In this document: piece by piece, positions 24,810 to 33,628 of the stretch
Layout of the letters: each line of letters starts with the position of its first letter
How positions within the stretch are numbered: position 1 is the first letter of the stretch
From: JAJFIE01 sp964344255
Lineage (GTDB): Bacteria; Pseudomonadota; Alphaproteobacteria; Rhodospirillales; Casp-alpha2
Length of the DNA stretch: 64,000 bases
Direction of reading: 5' to 3'
Assembly (NCBI GenBank): GCA_964344255.1
Contig: CAYFMQ010000012.1
Location: forward strand, 1-64,000
The notes under the pieces: model-generated
Told to the model about the DNA's origin: nothing
The model's database searches: none
What the model saw: only the letters and a program-made list of their open reading frames with translations
Program-made: the position numbers and the translations under genes

Positions 24810-25664
24810 TCAGACCTGATCCCGCCAGGAATACTGCGGATCATACCCCAGTTCACGACGCGCCTTGTCAATGGACAACAAGGTTTCTTGGTCGCCGATA
24901 CCATCCTTTAAGGGAGTCTCGGGGAAAACTTCAGCCATCAACTCGCTGTTTGTCTGCGTCATGACCGTATCCGCCGCCGCAATGATGTAATTCCTGGCGC
25001 CCGATACGTCGGCTGTCAGCGCCATCCTAGTCGCCTGCGCCACATCCCGGGCGTCAACGTACCCCCACAGGTTCCACATTCTTTCTCTGGGATCGTCTGA
25101 AAAACCGGGGAAATCTGCATACTCTTGCGGTTCCATGATGTTGGAAAACCGCAAACCGATTATTGGAATCTCCGGATACCAGCGGCTGAACTGCTGCGCC
25201 ATCGTTTCGCTCACGACCTTTGAGAGCGAATAGCTCCATTCCGGACGATCAGGCGCCTCTTCGTCAATGGGCGCGTATACAGGCGGCGTATCGAACGGCA
25301 GACCCAGGATCGTCTCGCTGGACGCCCAGACGATCCGCTTCATGCCCAGGTGGCACGCCGCACGGAATACATTGTAAGTACTGATCGTGTTGATCCTGAA
25401 TGTTTCCTCATCGGTCGTACGACCGGGCCCCGGAACGGCAGCCAGATGAACGACGGCATCGATATCCTGCAGATGGCAATCCGTGCCTCTCAAGGCGCTG
25501 AAAGCCTGACCGTAATCGGTCAGATCAACATAGGTAAAATAATCGCCCGGATTCTCAGGCTCGATCAGATCCAACACCTCGACAAGATAGCCATGATCGC
25601 GGAGATCCCGGACGACGGCCCTGCCGGCCTTGCCCGCACCGCCGGTAACAATGATGTTTTTCAT
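24810..25664 (-). CDS. NAD-dependent epimerase/dehydratase family protein
   Basis: This 284-residue extended SDR begins with the Rossmann motif VTGGAGKAGRAVV (TGGxGxxG), then HLAAVPGPG, and catalytic YSLSKVVSE (YxxxK) near residue 145 preceded by WASSETILG. It probably acts on an NDP-sugar or a related polyol or uronate. Uronate dehydrogenase-like enzymes share this shape. The C-terminal AREELGYDPQYSWRD-type ending (here RRELGYDPQYSWRD) is typical. It is transcribed toward the SDR gene, with a 15-bp gap between stops. Confidence 0.86.
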   Translation of the reverse strand: MKNIIVTGGAGKAGRAVVRDLRDHGYLVEVLDLIEPENPGDYFTYVDLTDYGQAFSALRGTDCHLQDIDAVVHLAAVPGPGRTTDEETFRINTISTYNVFRAACHLGMKRIVWASSETILGLPFDTPPVYAPIDEEAPDRPEWSYSLSKVVSETMAQQFSRWYPEIPIIGLRFSNIMEPQEYADFPGFSDDPRERMWNLWGYVDARDVAQATRMALTADVSGARNYIIAAADTVMTQTNSELMAEVFPETPLKDGIGDQETLLSIDKARRELGYDPQYSWRDQV

Positions 25665-25722
25665 CAGAAAGTTATATCCTGGTCTGTTTTTGGAATTTGG
25701 TGATTGGAGAATAAGATAAAAC

Positions 25723-25799
25723 TGGCGACCCCGGCAGGACTTGAACCTGCAACATTCAGCTTAGAAGGCTGACGCTCTATCCAGTTGAGCTACGGGGCC
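25723..25799 (-). tRNA. tRNA-Arg (TCT)
   Basis: Minus-strand cloverleaf with acceptor GGCCCCG/CGGGGTC, D-arm GCTCAACTGGATAGAGC, anticodon stem TCAGC/GCTGA with loop CTTCTAA giving TCT, T-arm GGTTCAAGTCC, discriminator G and encoded CCA (25723-25725). Confidence 0.97.
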
Positions 25800-25843
25800 G
25801 GAACATTGGGTGTGCCGAACGCCTTATATAACAGGTATTCAGT

Positions 25844-26143
25844 TTAGTAGAGACGGTTCGGTGAAAAATTATCGGAATAATTCTTGGGCCGGATAACACG
25901 TTCTTTCGGCTCTTCGATTTCGTAGGTGAGATTATTCCTTTCGGCGTAGGCCACGGCTTCTTCTTTCGAATCAAAGCGCAGCTTGACCTGAACGCCTGTA
26001 TCGCCGGAACCGGTCCAGCCCATCAGGGAATCGATTTCTTTCGGACCCGAGGGAACGGGTTCGACAATCCATCTTCTGGTGTTCGCCCGACCGGATTGCA
26101 TGGCCGTTTTTGCCGGCCTGTAGATACGTACCTTATCGCTCAT
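25844..26143 (-). CDS. NADH dehydrogenase accessory subunit (NDUFS4-like, ETC complex I)
   Basis: This 99-residue soluble protein starts with VRIYRPAKTAMQSGRAN and has RRWIVEPVP, DSLMGWTGSGDTGVQVKLRFDSKEEAVAYAE and a C-terminal RPKNYSDNFSPNRLY. This is the pattern of the ETC complex I 18-kDa (NDUFS4) family. In mitochondria and alphaproteobacteria it binds the peripheral arm of complex I near the FMN module. The family is a marker of alphaproteobacterial ancestry. The complex I operon is elsewhere. It sits alone between two tRNA genes. Confidence 0.93.
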   Translation of the reverse strand: MSDKVRIYRPAKTAMQSGRANTRRWIVEPVPSGPKEIDSLMGWTGSGDTGVQVKLRFDSKEEAVAYAERNNLTYEIEEPKERVIRPKNYSDNFSPNRLY

Positions 26144-26248
26144 GAGACTCTCGAATTTAGTTGAGCACGATGACCATGTTCATCAGCCTAAAGATATAAC
26201 CCATGAGGCCTGTTGTCACGACCAGTTACGAATAGGAAATGGAGGAAA

Positions 26249-26325
<77 letters not shown>

Positions 26326-26385
26326 ACAGGATGGGTTCTAGGTGGTCTTCAGGAACTTTGCAATGCGAAATGAACCTGCCGGTTT

Positions 26386-26847
26386 TTATGGAGAACCAAA
26401 TATTGCATGGGTAATCCTGTCGCCGATCTGAATGCCATGTTTTTCGATACTTCCCGCCTTAAGCTCCAAAACCGCGCGCACTGGTATGGTCGAGGAAATC
26501 GTTTCCAACGAATGGGGAACCGTATCTTTTGCGAACGACATGATTGTTCCGTTTTCGGATATAAACAGCATATCAAGCGAAATGAACGTGTTTTTCATCC
26601 ACATGTTGACGATACGCTCAGATTGATAGTCGAAGAGCATGCCCTGGTCATCCGGCAGCAGCTTGCGAAACATCAATCCTCTCTGCCGGTCTTCAGACGT
26701 TGAGGCTACTTCCACCATAAATTTCTTGATGCCTGCCGATGCGTGGATTGACAACGCCGTCAATCCTATTTCATCGCCATGGGCCACCCTTGGTCCGTAA
26801 GCAAAGAGGATAAAAATGAGTAAAAAGAGTCCAACACGGTTATTCAT
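26386..26847 (-). CDS. DUF192 family secreted protein
   Basis: This 153-residue protein has an N-terminal signal or anchor (MNNRVGLFLLIFILFAYG to about residue 24) followed by a DUF192 beta-barrel-like domain: FMVEVASTSEDRQRGLMFRK, GMLFDY, VNMWMKNTFISLDMLFI and RAVLELKAG. This family is common, exported and functionally uncharacterised. The open frame reaches 26997, but the signal peptide starts at ATG 26847, so that start is preferred even though no clear ribosome-binding site is visible; ATG 26865 is an alternative. Confidence 0.87.
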   Translation of the reverse strand: MNNRVGLFLLIFILFAYGPRVAHGDEIGLTALSIHASAGIKKFMVEVASTSEDRQRGLMFRKLLPDDQGMLFDYQSERIVNMWMKNTFISLDMLFISENGTIMSFAKDTVPHSLETISSTIPVRAVLELKAGSIEKHGIQIGDRITHAIFGSP

Positions 26848-27041
26848 GGAACGAGGATAAAGCATAAAAACCATATTCACTATATTGTCCGTAACCGGAT
26901 AAACGGAGAAAGGCGAAGCCGATGGTATTTCAATTGTTCGTTCATCATAAGGATAAAGAACTAGATCAAGCTTGAAAGAAACCCTCCTTCCCACCATGAA
27001 TTACGTTTGGGATTTCCGGTAATAACGAGAGAGAGGATTCC

Positions 27042-27815
27042 ATGGTTGATTCCATATTTGATTTAACGGGCAAGGTCACCGTTGTTACGGGTGCCGGCCG
27101 TGGACTGGGCGCCGCAATGGCGTCCGGATTGGCCGAGGCCGGCAGTTCAGTTGTTTGTGCCGCCCGCACGGTAGCGGAAATCAACGAAACGGCGGACAAG
27201 ATTCGGGCGAATGGCGGTCAGGCCATTGCACAGGATTTCGATGCAACGGACTTGAAGAGTTGCCACAATCTAATTGAAAAAGCATGCGAAACATTCGGCA
27301 AAATCGATGTCATGGTCGTCAATCACGGTATTGCTGATCAAATCCCTGCCGAAGAGGTGAGTGAATCCAATTGGCGTGAAACCATCGATATCAACCTGAC
27401 AGGCTGTTTCAATTGTGCTCAGGCTGCCGGAAAGAAAATGATCGCGCAAGAACAGGGCGGTTCCATCATCCTGACATCATCAAACGCCAGCATTGTCGCT
27501 TTCAGGGGGCTTACCAGCTACGCTGCCAGCAAGGCAGGTGTTGATCAGTTATGCCGACAACTGGCGCTGGAATGGGGAAAGCACAACATACGCGTCAATA
27601 CGATTAATCCCGGATACATGACTCACGCCATGCGTGGCGCCGAACAGCGTTATCATACCCCAGAACTTGAAGAAAAAATCGCCAAAGTGACGCCGCTGCC
27701 CCGCAGGGGAAACCCTGAAGAACTTGTCGGGCCAGTGGTTTTTCTGGCTTCCGACGCCTCCTCATTCGTCACTGGACATATCATGCCGGTCGATGGTGGC
27801 TATACGATTCTCTGA
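27042..27815 (+). CDS. SDR-family oxidoreductase
   Basis: This 257-residue classical SDR has VTGAGRGLG at about residues 13-21, VVNHGIAD in place of NNAG (an Asn-Ala to Asn-His change), SSNAS and catalytic YAASKAGVD near residue 160, then NIRVNTINPGYM. Such enzymes include gluconate 5-dehydrogenase and 2-deoxygluconate dehydrogenase relatives; the exact substrate is not readable. The ribosome-binding site is AACGAGAGAGAGG. It stands alone, 176 bp before the antiporter operon. Confidence 0.9.
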   Translation: MVDSIFDLTGKVTVVTGAGRGLGAAMASGLAEAGSSVVCAARTVAEINETADKIRANGGQAIAQDFDATDLKSCHNLIEKACETFGKIDVMVVNHGIADQIPAEEVSESNWRETIDINLTGCFNCAQAAGKKMIAQEQGGSIILTSSNASIVAFRGLTSYAASKAGVDQLCRQLALEWGKHNIRVNTINPGYMTHAMRGAEQRYHTPELEEKIAKVTPLPRRGNPEELVGPVVFLASDASSFVTGHIMPVDGGYTIL

Positions 27816-27991
27816 GATTACGTTTTTAACCGATTCTCTGTATTAATTACATGGCCTAACCCGGGCAACATCTGGTATACCACGCTCAAGTTTACAATAA
27901 GCTTCAGGTTTTCATGTTTGATTGCCTCTTCAAATCTCTTTTGATAAGGCTATCTATCACTGAAGATTGACTGACAGGGAAGTATTTCGAC

Positions 27992-28477
27992 GTGCTGCAT
28001 GCTCTTGGGTCCGGATTTTTTCTAGGATGCCTTTGGCTTCTGTTGTCCGGCTACTTTGAAGCCTGGCTGTTGTGGCTTGCCTTGGCCTCTGTCGTTTCCA
28101 TTGTGTTTATCACCCATCGCATGGATGTGGTCGACCACGAAGGATTCCCCCTCCACCTGGGCCCGCGCGCCCTGTTGTATTTTCCCTGGCTAATTCTGGA
28201 AATCATCAAATCCAACATCGATGTGGCCAAGGCGGTTCTCAGTAACGAGATCAGCCCTCAGGTCATAACGGTAAAGGCAACACAGGACAGTGAACTGGGA
28301 CGCACCATCTACGGCAATTCTATAACCCTGACTCCCGGCACCGTAACCATCAATCTGGAAGGTGATCAGGTCGAGGTTCATGCCCTTCTCGATGAGACAG
28401 CCGCCGGCGTAGAATCAGGCGAAATGGACCGACGCGTGTCCGCCATGACCAATCATAAACAGGCAGGCCAGTCATGA
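27992..28477 (+). CDS. mrpE: Cation/proton antiporter subunit E (MrpE/MnhE, MbhA-like)
   Basis: This 161-residue membrane protein has 2-3 helices near the N-terminus (about residues 5-75), then the family segment YFPWLILEIIKSNIDVAKAVL and an SITLTPGTVTINL beta region on the soluble side. It starts with GTG after AGGGAAG. It is the first gene of a ten-gene run in which nearly every stop overlaps the next start. In Mrp and Mbh complexes this subunit helps build the sodium-translocating part. Confidence 0.9.
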   Translation: MLHALGSGFFLGCLWLLLSGYFEAWLLWLALASVVSIVFITHRMDVVDHEGFPLHLGPRALLYFPWLILEIIKSNIDVAKAVLSNEISPQVITVKATQDSELGRTIYGNSITLTPGTVTINLEGDQVEVHALLDETAAGVESGEMDRRVSAMTNHKQAGQS

Positions 28478-28764
28478 TGTACGCTGTTGCAGCTGTATCT
28501 CTTTTAGTTTGTATGTTGCTTGCCTTGGTTCGTGCTGTCGCTGGACCGACGGTTTTTGATCGCATCCTAGCCGTCAACACATTCGGTACGCTCACCGTTG
28601 TCCTAATCTGCGTATACAACTTTCTCAATGATAGGCCGGAGTTTCTCGATATAGCCCTCGTTTACGCCTTGATCAATTTCATCGGCACGCTGGCCGTCGC
28701 AAAATACGTAAGAGATGCCCATTTCCAGGATGCGGATGACCTGGATACCCGGGGGGATATCTGA
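28474..28764 (+). CDS. mrpF: Cation/proton antiporter subunit F (MrpF/MnhF)
   Basis: This 96-residue, three-helix protein has RAVAGPTVFDRILAVNTFGT and YNFLNDRPEFLDIALVYALI, the MrpF signature with conserved acidic residues in the helices. Its ATG overlaps the mrpE stop (ATGA). The C-terminal tail is acidic (DADDLDTRGDI). Confidence 0.92.
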   Translation: MMYAVAAVSLLVCMLLALVRAVAGPTVFDRILAVNTFGTLTVVLICVYNFLNDRPEFLDIALVYALINFIGTLAVAKYVRDAHFQDADDLDTRGDI

Positions 28765-28765
28765 C

Positions 28766-29089
28766 ATGGAAGCTATCCTCGATATCGCCACCTGGGCCTG
28801 CATGATTGTTGGTTCCGTCTTTTGCCTGATCGGCGTCATCGGTATCATCCGATTCCCGGACGTCTATTCTCGCATGCACGCAGCTAGCCTAGTCGAAACA
28901 ATGGGTGCCGGGCTTATTATTCTGGGGTTGATCCTCCAATCCGGCATGACCCTTATAAGCGTTAAACTGCTGCTGATACTGGTCTTTCTGTTTTTCACGA
29001 ACCCGACCACCACCCATGCCCTTGCACGCGCACTGATTTATTCCGGCATCAAGCCCTACGTGGCGGCGAAAAAGGATAAAGCCGGATGA
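28766..29089 (+). CDS. mrpG: Cation/proton antiporter subunit G (MrpG/MnhG)
   Basis: This 107-residue, three-helix protein has GSVFCLIGVIGIIRFPDVYSR followed by MHAASLVETMGAGLIILGL, diagnostic of MrpG. The frame is open from 28715, but ATG 28766 follows GGGGGGATATC and gives the standard N-terminus, so it is chosen. The FTNPTTTHALARA segment is typical of the family. Confidence 0.92.
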   Translation: MEAILDIATWACMIVGSVFCLIGVIGIIRFPDVYSRMHAASLVETMGAGLIILGLILQSGMTLISVKLLLILVFLFFTNPTTTHALARALIYSGIKPYVAAKKDKAG

Positions 29090-29655
29090 CAGACCAGATC
29101 ATCATTAACAGTCTGCTTGTGTTCATGGTGCTGACGGCTCTGGCGTTGGTCAGGATCAGGAATCTTTTTGCCGTAGTAATGCTCTCAGGCATCTACAGCC
29201 TGCTTGGCGCCTTGATTTATGTTGTCATGGATGCCGTCGATGTCGCCTTTACCGAAGCAGCCGTCGGTGCAGGTATCGCAACAGTCCTGATGTTGGCAAC
29301 CCTTGCGCTCACGACGGCTGAGGAAAAGACGCACAAGCCCTTCCGGCTGATGCCGCTACTGGTCATTTCTCTGACAGGCGGAATTCTCGTCTACGGAACG
29401 CTGGATATGCCGCGTTATGGGGACCCCAACGCTCCGATTCATCACCATGTCGGCGGTTACTACATCGAAGAATCCGGTGAAGAGGTCGGCCCGCCGAATA
29501 TCGTGACGTCCGTGCTGGCCAGTTATCGGGGTTATGACACGCTGGGTGAGGTCTTTGTGGTCTTCACGGCTGCAACGGGCGTGCTTGCCATTATCGGCCG
29601 TGCACCGTTACGGCGTCGTCGTGAAGATGAAAAATCTAAGGAGGATCAGGCATGA
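29086..29655 (+). CDS. Antiporter subunit: DUF4040 (MrpA C-terminal/MbhD) plus MbhE-like fusion
   Basis: This 189-residue protein has three N-terminal helices carrying FAVVMLSGIYSLLGALIYVV and DVAFTEAAVGAGIATVLMLA (DUF4040, the C-terminal part of MrpA or MbhD). An external loop with a His-rich HHHVGGYYIEESGEE segment follows, then a last part with VTSVLASYRGYDTLGEVFVVFTAA characteristic of MbhE. In canonical Mrp both pieces belong to the end of the large MrpA. Here they form an independent small subunit, as in Mbh/Mbs-type complexes. Overlaps mrpG by ATGA. Confidence 0.88.
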   Translation: MTDQIIINSLLVFMVLTALALVRIRNLFAVVMLSGIYSLLGALIYVVMDAVDVAFTEAAVGAGIATVLMLATLALTTAEEKTHKPFRLMPLLVISLTGGILVYGTLDMPRYGDPNAPIHHHVGGYYIEESGEEVGPPNIVTSVLASYRGYDTLGEVFVVFTAATGVLAIIGRAPLRRRREDEKSKEDQA

Positions 29656-30074
29656 GAAGTAAGCCGATCGTCCGCGTAGTTTCAAAGTTCCTTATTCCGC
29701 CGATCATGCTGTTTGGGCTTTATGTGCAGTTTCATGGCGACTTTGGTCCCGGAGGCGGTTTCCAGGCCGGCGTTATTTTCGCCAGCGCCTTTATTCTCTA
29801 CGCCATTATTTTCGGTGTCGCCAAAGCCCGCCGCGTTGTTCCTGCCTGGCTGACAAGGCTTTTGCTTGGTGCAGGTGTCATGCTCTATGCCGGTGTCGGC
29901 GTCGTCGGCATGATCAAGGGGGGGAATTATCTCAATTACAGCGTCCTTGCCCAGGACCCGCTCCACGGCCAGCACCTGGGTATCACCCTGATTGAGTTTG
30001 GCGTCGGTTTGGCGGTCGCGTCCGCCATGATCACCATCTTCTACACCTTTGCCGGACAGGATACAGAACGATGA
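29652..30074 (+). CDS. mrpB: Cation/proton antiporter subunit B (MrpB/MnhB)
   Basis: This 140-residue, four-helix protein has LFGLYVQFHGDFGPGGGFQAG near the N-terminus, the hallmark of MrpB, followed by a GMIKGGNYLNY loop. Its start overlaps the previous stop by 4 bp, and its own stop overlaps mrpC. Confidence 0.94.
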   Translation: MRSKPIVRVVSKFLIPPIMLFGLYVQFHGDFGPGGGFQAGVIFASAFILYAIIFGVAKARRVVPAWLTRLLLGAGVMLYAGVGVVGMIKGGNYLNYSVLAQDPLHGQHLGITLIEFGVGLAVASAMITIFYTFAGQDTER

Positions 30075-30427
30075 GTGAATATCTGGGCCTGTTCACTTAT
30101 TGGGTCGTCATTGCCCTGATGATGACGGGATTCTATGTTGTTGTCGCACAGGAAAACCTCATCAAAAAGGTCGTCGGCCTCAACATATTCCAGGTTTCCG
30201 TCTTCCTGTTCTATATCGCCATGGGTAAAGTCGAAGGCGGCACGGCCCCAATCCTTGATGATACCCTCACGGCTTATTCCAATCCCCTGCCCCACGTATT
30301 GATCCTGACGGCAATTGTTGTTGGCGTCGCCACGACGGCATTGGCATTGGCGTTGATTGTCCGCATCAATCGTGAGTTCGGCACCATTGAAGACGATGAG
30401 ATTGAAGCCCAGGAGAACCCCTCGTGA
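30071..30427 (+). CDS. mrpC: Cation/proton antiporter subunit C (MrpC/MnhC, NuoK-like)
   Basis: This 118-residue, three-helix protein is homologous to NuoK of complex I. It has TGFYVVVAQENLIKKVVGLNIFQ with the conserved membrane Glu, then LTAIVVGVATTALALALIVRI. Starts overlap stops on both sides (ATGA and GTGA). Confidence 0.94.
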   Translation: MSEYLGLFTYWVVIALMMTGFYVVVAQENLIKKVVGLNIFQVSVFLFYIAMGKVEGGTAPILDDTLTAYSNPLPHVLILTAIVVGVATTALALALIVRINREFGTIEDDEIEAQENPS

Positions 30428-31908
30428 TCGAACAACACCTACCGATCCTTCAGGTCATTCTCCCCCTGATGGCCGCGCCGATCTGTCTCGTTCTCAGACG
30501 TGGCGATGTGTGCTGGTTATGGGCGACGGTCGTTACCTGGTGCACCTTTGTTGTTTCTCTACTGTTGCTCTTCGGCGTCCTTGATCATGGCACCGCCGTT
30601 TACGAGATCGGCGACTGGGCTGCCCCCTGGGGCATTGAATACCGGGTCGATCTTATCAGCGCCTTCATCCTGACGATCGTATCCGCAATCGGTTCTGTCA
30701 CCGTTCCCTATATGGCAAAGAGCGTTGCAAAAGAGATCGATGCCGAACGTCAATATCTCTTTTACCTGATGTACCTGCTGTGCTTGGCCGGTCTGCTTGG
30801 CATCGCGATAACCGGGGACGCCTTCAACCTGTTTGTTTTCCTCGAAGTTTCCTCGTTGTCCTCATACGTTCTGATCAGTCTTGGCAAGGACCGCCGGGCG
30901 CTGAGCGCATCCTTCCGCTATCTGATCATGGGAACGCTTGGCGCGACCTTCTACATCATAGGCGTTGGCCTGATGTACATGATGACCGGAACCCTGAATA
31001 TCGTCGATCTGGCAACGTTGCTGCCGGCCGTGGCGGACACGCGAACGATCCTTGCCGCTCTTGCTTTCCTGACTGTCGGTTTATGCTTGAAACTGGCCCT
31101 GTTCCCACTGCACATGTGGCTGCCGAACGCCTATACCTATGCACCGTCCGCCGTGACCGTGTTTCTTGCATCGACCGCCACGAAGGTCGCGGTTTATGCA
31201 TTGATCCGAATTTACTTCACTGTTTTCGGACAGGTCGAATTGGTTGACGCCAGCGCCATTCAGCTCTTGTGGATCGTGTTGGCCGTCGCCGGCATGTTTG
31301 TCGGCTCCATTGTCGCCATCTACCAGACCAACATCAAACGCATGCTTGCCTACTCCAGTGTGGCGCAAGTCGGGTACATGGTGCTGGGCCTGAGTTTCGC
31401 ATCCGTTACCGGCGTTGCCGCAGGTATCGTCCATATTTTTAACCACGCCCTGATGAAAGGCGCCCTCTTCATGGCTTTGGGCGGGATCGTTTATTGCATA
31501 GGATCGTGCCGAATTAACGATTTTGCCGGACTTGGTAAGAAAATGCCGTTGACCATGGCCGCGTTCCTCGGCGGGGGCTTGAGTCTTATAGGCGTTCCCC
31601 TGACCGTTGGCTTCGTATCGAAGTGGTATCTTATACAGGCAGCGATTGATGACGGCATGTGGTTCGTCGCCCTGCTGATCGTCGCCAGCTCGCTCCTGGC
31701 TGTGATCTATATCTGGCGGGTTGTCGAGGTTGCCTACTTCAGTCCTGTACCTGAAGGCGCGGATACAGCCGTCAAGGAGGCGCCGCTTTCCATGCTTGTT
31801 CCAACATGGATTCTGGTCGGCGCTTCCGTTTATTTCGGCATTGATGCGACGACAACAATGGATATTGCTCTCGAAGCGGCGGACTTCCTGTTGGGAGGCC
31901 GGCAATGA
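30424..31908 (+). CDS. mrpD: Cation/proton antiporter large subunit D, copy 1 (NuoL/M/N family)
   Basis: This 494-residue protein with about 14 helices starts with GTG. Proton-pathway residues are in place: Glu in LFVFLEVSSLSSY (TM5), Lys in LCLKLALFPLHMWLP (TM7), Lys in ASTATKVAVYALIR (TM8) and Lys in GFVSKWYLI (TM12). The NIKRMLAYSSVAQVGYM segment is a proton-conducting membrane transport family signature. It is expected to couple proton movement to sodium or other monovalent cation export in the complex. Confidence 0.93.
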   Translation: MIEQHLPILQVILPLMAAPICLVLRRGDVCWLWATVVTWCTFVVSLLLLFGVLDHGTAVYEIGDWAAPWGIEYRVDLISAFILTIVSAIGSVTVPYMAKSVAKEIDAERQYLFYLMYLLCLAGLLGIAITGDAFNLFVFLEVSSLSSYVLISLGKDRRALSASFRYLIMGTLGATFYIIGVGLMYMMTGTLNIVDLATLLPAVADTRTILAALAFLTVGLCLKLALFPLHMWLPNAYTYAPSAVTVFLASTATKVAVYALIRIYFTVFGQVELVDASAIQLLWIVLAVAGMFVGSIVAIYQTNIKRMLAYSSVAQVGYMVLGLSFASVTGVAAGIVHIFNHALMKGALFMALGGIVYCIGSCRINDFAGLGKKMPLTMAAFLGGGLSLIGVPLTVGFVSKWYLIQAAIDDGMWFVALLIVASSLLAVIYIWRVVEVAYFSPVPEGADTAVKEAPLSMLVPTWILVGASVYFGIDATTTMDIALEAADFLLGGRQ

Positions 31909-33383
31909 GTATCGAAACAACGATCCTGCTGGCCATCGCTCTGCCCTTTATCGCCGTTATCCCCATTTTGATAAGCGACGCATCGCCTAATCTCAGGGAT
32001 GGCATATCCATCGCCATAGGCATCGTCGTTTTCTACCTTGTAACCAGGATTTATGACGTTTTCATTGAAACGGGCGAAATTACAGTGACGGTCCTGGAAA
32101 TGATCCCCGGACTTTCGATTACTTTCAGCGTCGAGCCCTTAGGCATGATCTTCGCCGGCATCGCCAGTTTCCTGTGGGTCGTTACGACCGTCTACGCCAT
32201 CGGTTACATGCGAGGCCATCACGAGCAGAACCAAACCCGTTTCTACGCCTGTTTCGCCATCGCCATTGGGTCGACCCTTGGCGTTGCCTTTGCCGGGAAC
32301 ATGCTGACGCTGTTTATCTGCTATGAGGTTCTCACCATCTCGACCTTCCCACTGGTCACACACCATGGCACGCAAGAAGCGAAGAAGGCCGGACGCACCT
32401 ATCTCGGCATCCTGCTCGGCACCTCAATCGGGCTTCAGTTACTGGCCATCATCTGGACCTATGCGGCAACAGGAACCCTGGACTTCCGCGAAGGTGGTAT
32501 CCTGGAGGGCAACATCCAGGGACCGATGATCGGCCTGTTACTGGCGCTATACGCCTACGGCATCGGCAAGGCGGCCCTGATGCCTATCCACAGATGGCTG
32601 CCGGCGGCCATGGTCGCGCCGACACCGGTCAGCGCCCTTCTTCATGCCGTGGCCGTTGTGAAAGCCGGCGTGTTTACCGTTGTCAAGGTGATCGTCTACA
32701 TCTTCGGTGTGGACTTCCTGGCGGACGAGGCCAGTGCCGAATGGTTACTGTACGTCGCCGGGTTTACGGTTCTGGTGGCATCCGTCATTGCCATGCGCCA
32801 AGACAACCTGAAACGCAGGCTCGCTTATTCGACAGTCAGCCAATTATCCTATGTCGTCATTGCAGCAGCTATTCTTTCGCCCATTTCGATTATCGGCGCA
32901 GCCATGCACATCGCCGCACACGCCTTCGGCAAGATTACCCTGTTCTTTGCTGCAGGATCGATCCTCGTGGCGTCACACAAGAAAAACGTCTCCGAACTCA
33001 ACGGCATAGGACGCCGCATGCCCTGGACCATGACGGCGTTTGGCATCGGCGCAATTTCAATGATTGGTCTTCCACCAACCTTCGGTTTCGTTTCGAAATG
33101 GTACATTCTGCAAGGCGCGCTTGATAGCGGGCTCATGGTTGCCGTTGGAGTCATCGTCGCGAGTACACTGCTTAATGCAGCCTATTTCCTGCCGATCATT
33201 TATTCCGCTTTTTTCCGTGAGGAAGACAAACATGATGACGGCAACCATCATGCCGATCACGGTGAAGCGCCACTGCCGATCGTGATCGCAATTAGCGTCA
33301 CGGCGTTCATGACGCTCGCCCTGTTTTTTATTCCCGACATACCGCTTGAACTTGCCCAGGACATGATGGGAGAGTTGCGATGA
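31905..33383 (+). CDS. Cation/proton antiporter large subunit, copy 2 (NuoL/M/N family)
   Basis: This 492-residue protein with about 14 helices has CYEVLTISTFPLV (TM5 Glu), YGIGKAALMPIHRWLPAAM (TM7 Lys), HAVAVVKAGVFTVVKV (TM8 Lys), NLKRRLAYSTVSQLSY and GFVSKWYIL (TM12 Lys). The IHRWLPAAMVAPTPVSALLHA segment is closer to NuoL/MrpA than copy 1. It may take the role of the MrpA N-terminal domain, which is otherwise absent from this operon. A His-rich loop (DDGNHHADHGEA) lies before the last helix. Confidence 0.92.
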   Translation: MSIETTILLAIALPFIAVIPILISDASPNLRDGISIAIGIVVFYLVTRIYDVFIETGEITVTVLEMIPGLSITFSVEPLGMIFAGIASFLWVVTTVYAIGYMRGHHEQNQTRFYACFAIAIGSTLGVAFAGNMLTLFICYEVLTISTFPLVTHHGTQEAKKAGRTYLGILLGTSIGLQLLAIIWTYAATGTLDFREGGILEGNIQGPMIGLLLALYAYGIGKAALMPIHRWLPAAMVAPTPVSALLHAVAVVKAGVFTVVKVIVYIFGVDFLADEASAEWLLYVAGFTVLVASVIAMRQDNLKRRLAYSTVSQLSYVVIAAAILSPISIIGAAMHIAAHAFGKITLFFAAGSILVASHKKNVSELNGIGRRMPWTMTAFGIGAISMIGLPPTFGFVSKWYILQGALDSGLMVAVGVIVASTLLNAAYFLPIIYSAFFREEDKHDDGNHHADHGEAPLPIVIAISVTAFMTLALFFIPDIPLELAQDMMGELR

Positions 33384-33628
33384 ACACACCTGAAACACAC
33401 TGGCTGCGACGCCCGGAAACAATCAAGAAGCTCTGGCGCTGGGGGATCATCGCGCTGATCCTTATCGCGTTGCTGGACCTTGTCGTTCTACCGCATCCTT
33501 ATTTTGGCATCGATGGTACGTTCGGTTTCTATTCCTGGTACGGATTGTTGACCTGTATCGCTATGGTCGTTATCGCCAAAATCCTGGGTATTTTCCTGAA
33601 GCAGGGGGATGATTACTATGATCATTGA
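33380..33628 (+). CDS. Small two-TM antiporter operon protein
   Basis: This 82-residue protein has two hydrophobic helices (about 22-40 and 50-70) and an acidic C-terminus (KQGDDYYDH). Its start overlaps the upstream stop (ATGA) and its 3' end overlaps the next gene by 11 bp. I do not recognise a named family, but position inside the operon and tight coupling make it a likely accessory subunit. Confidence 0.82.
   Translation: MNTPETHWLRRPETIKKLWRWGIIALILIALLDLVVLPHPYFGIDGTFGFYSWYGLLTCIAMVVIAKILGIFLKQGDDYYDH

Noticed and set aside
31081..31920. 279-residue open frame on the minus strand
   Set aside because: Fully antisense to mrpD copy 1; a shadow of biased codon use.
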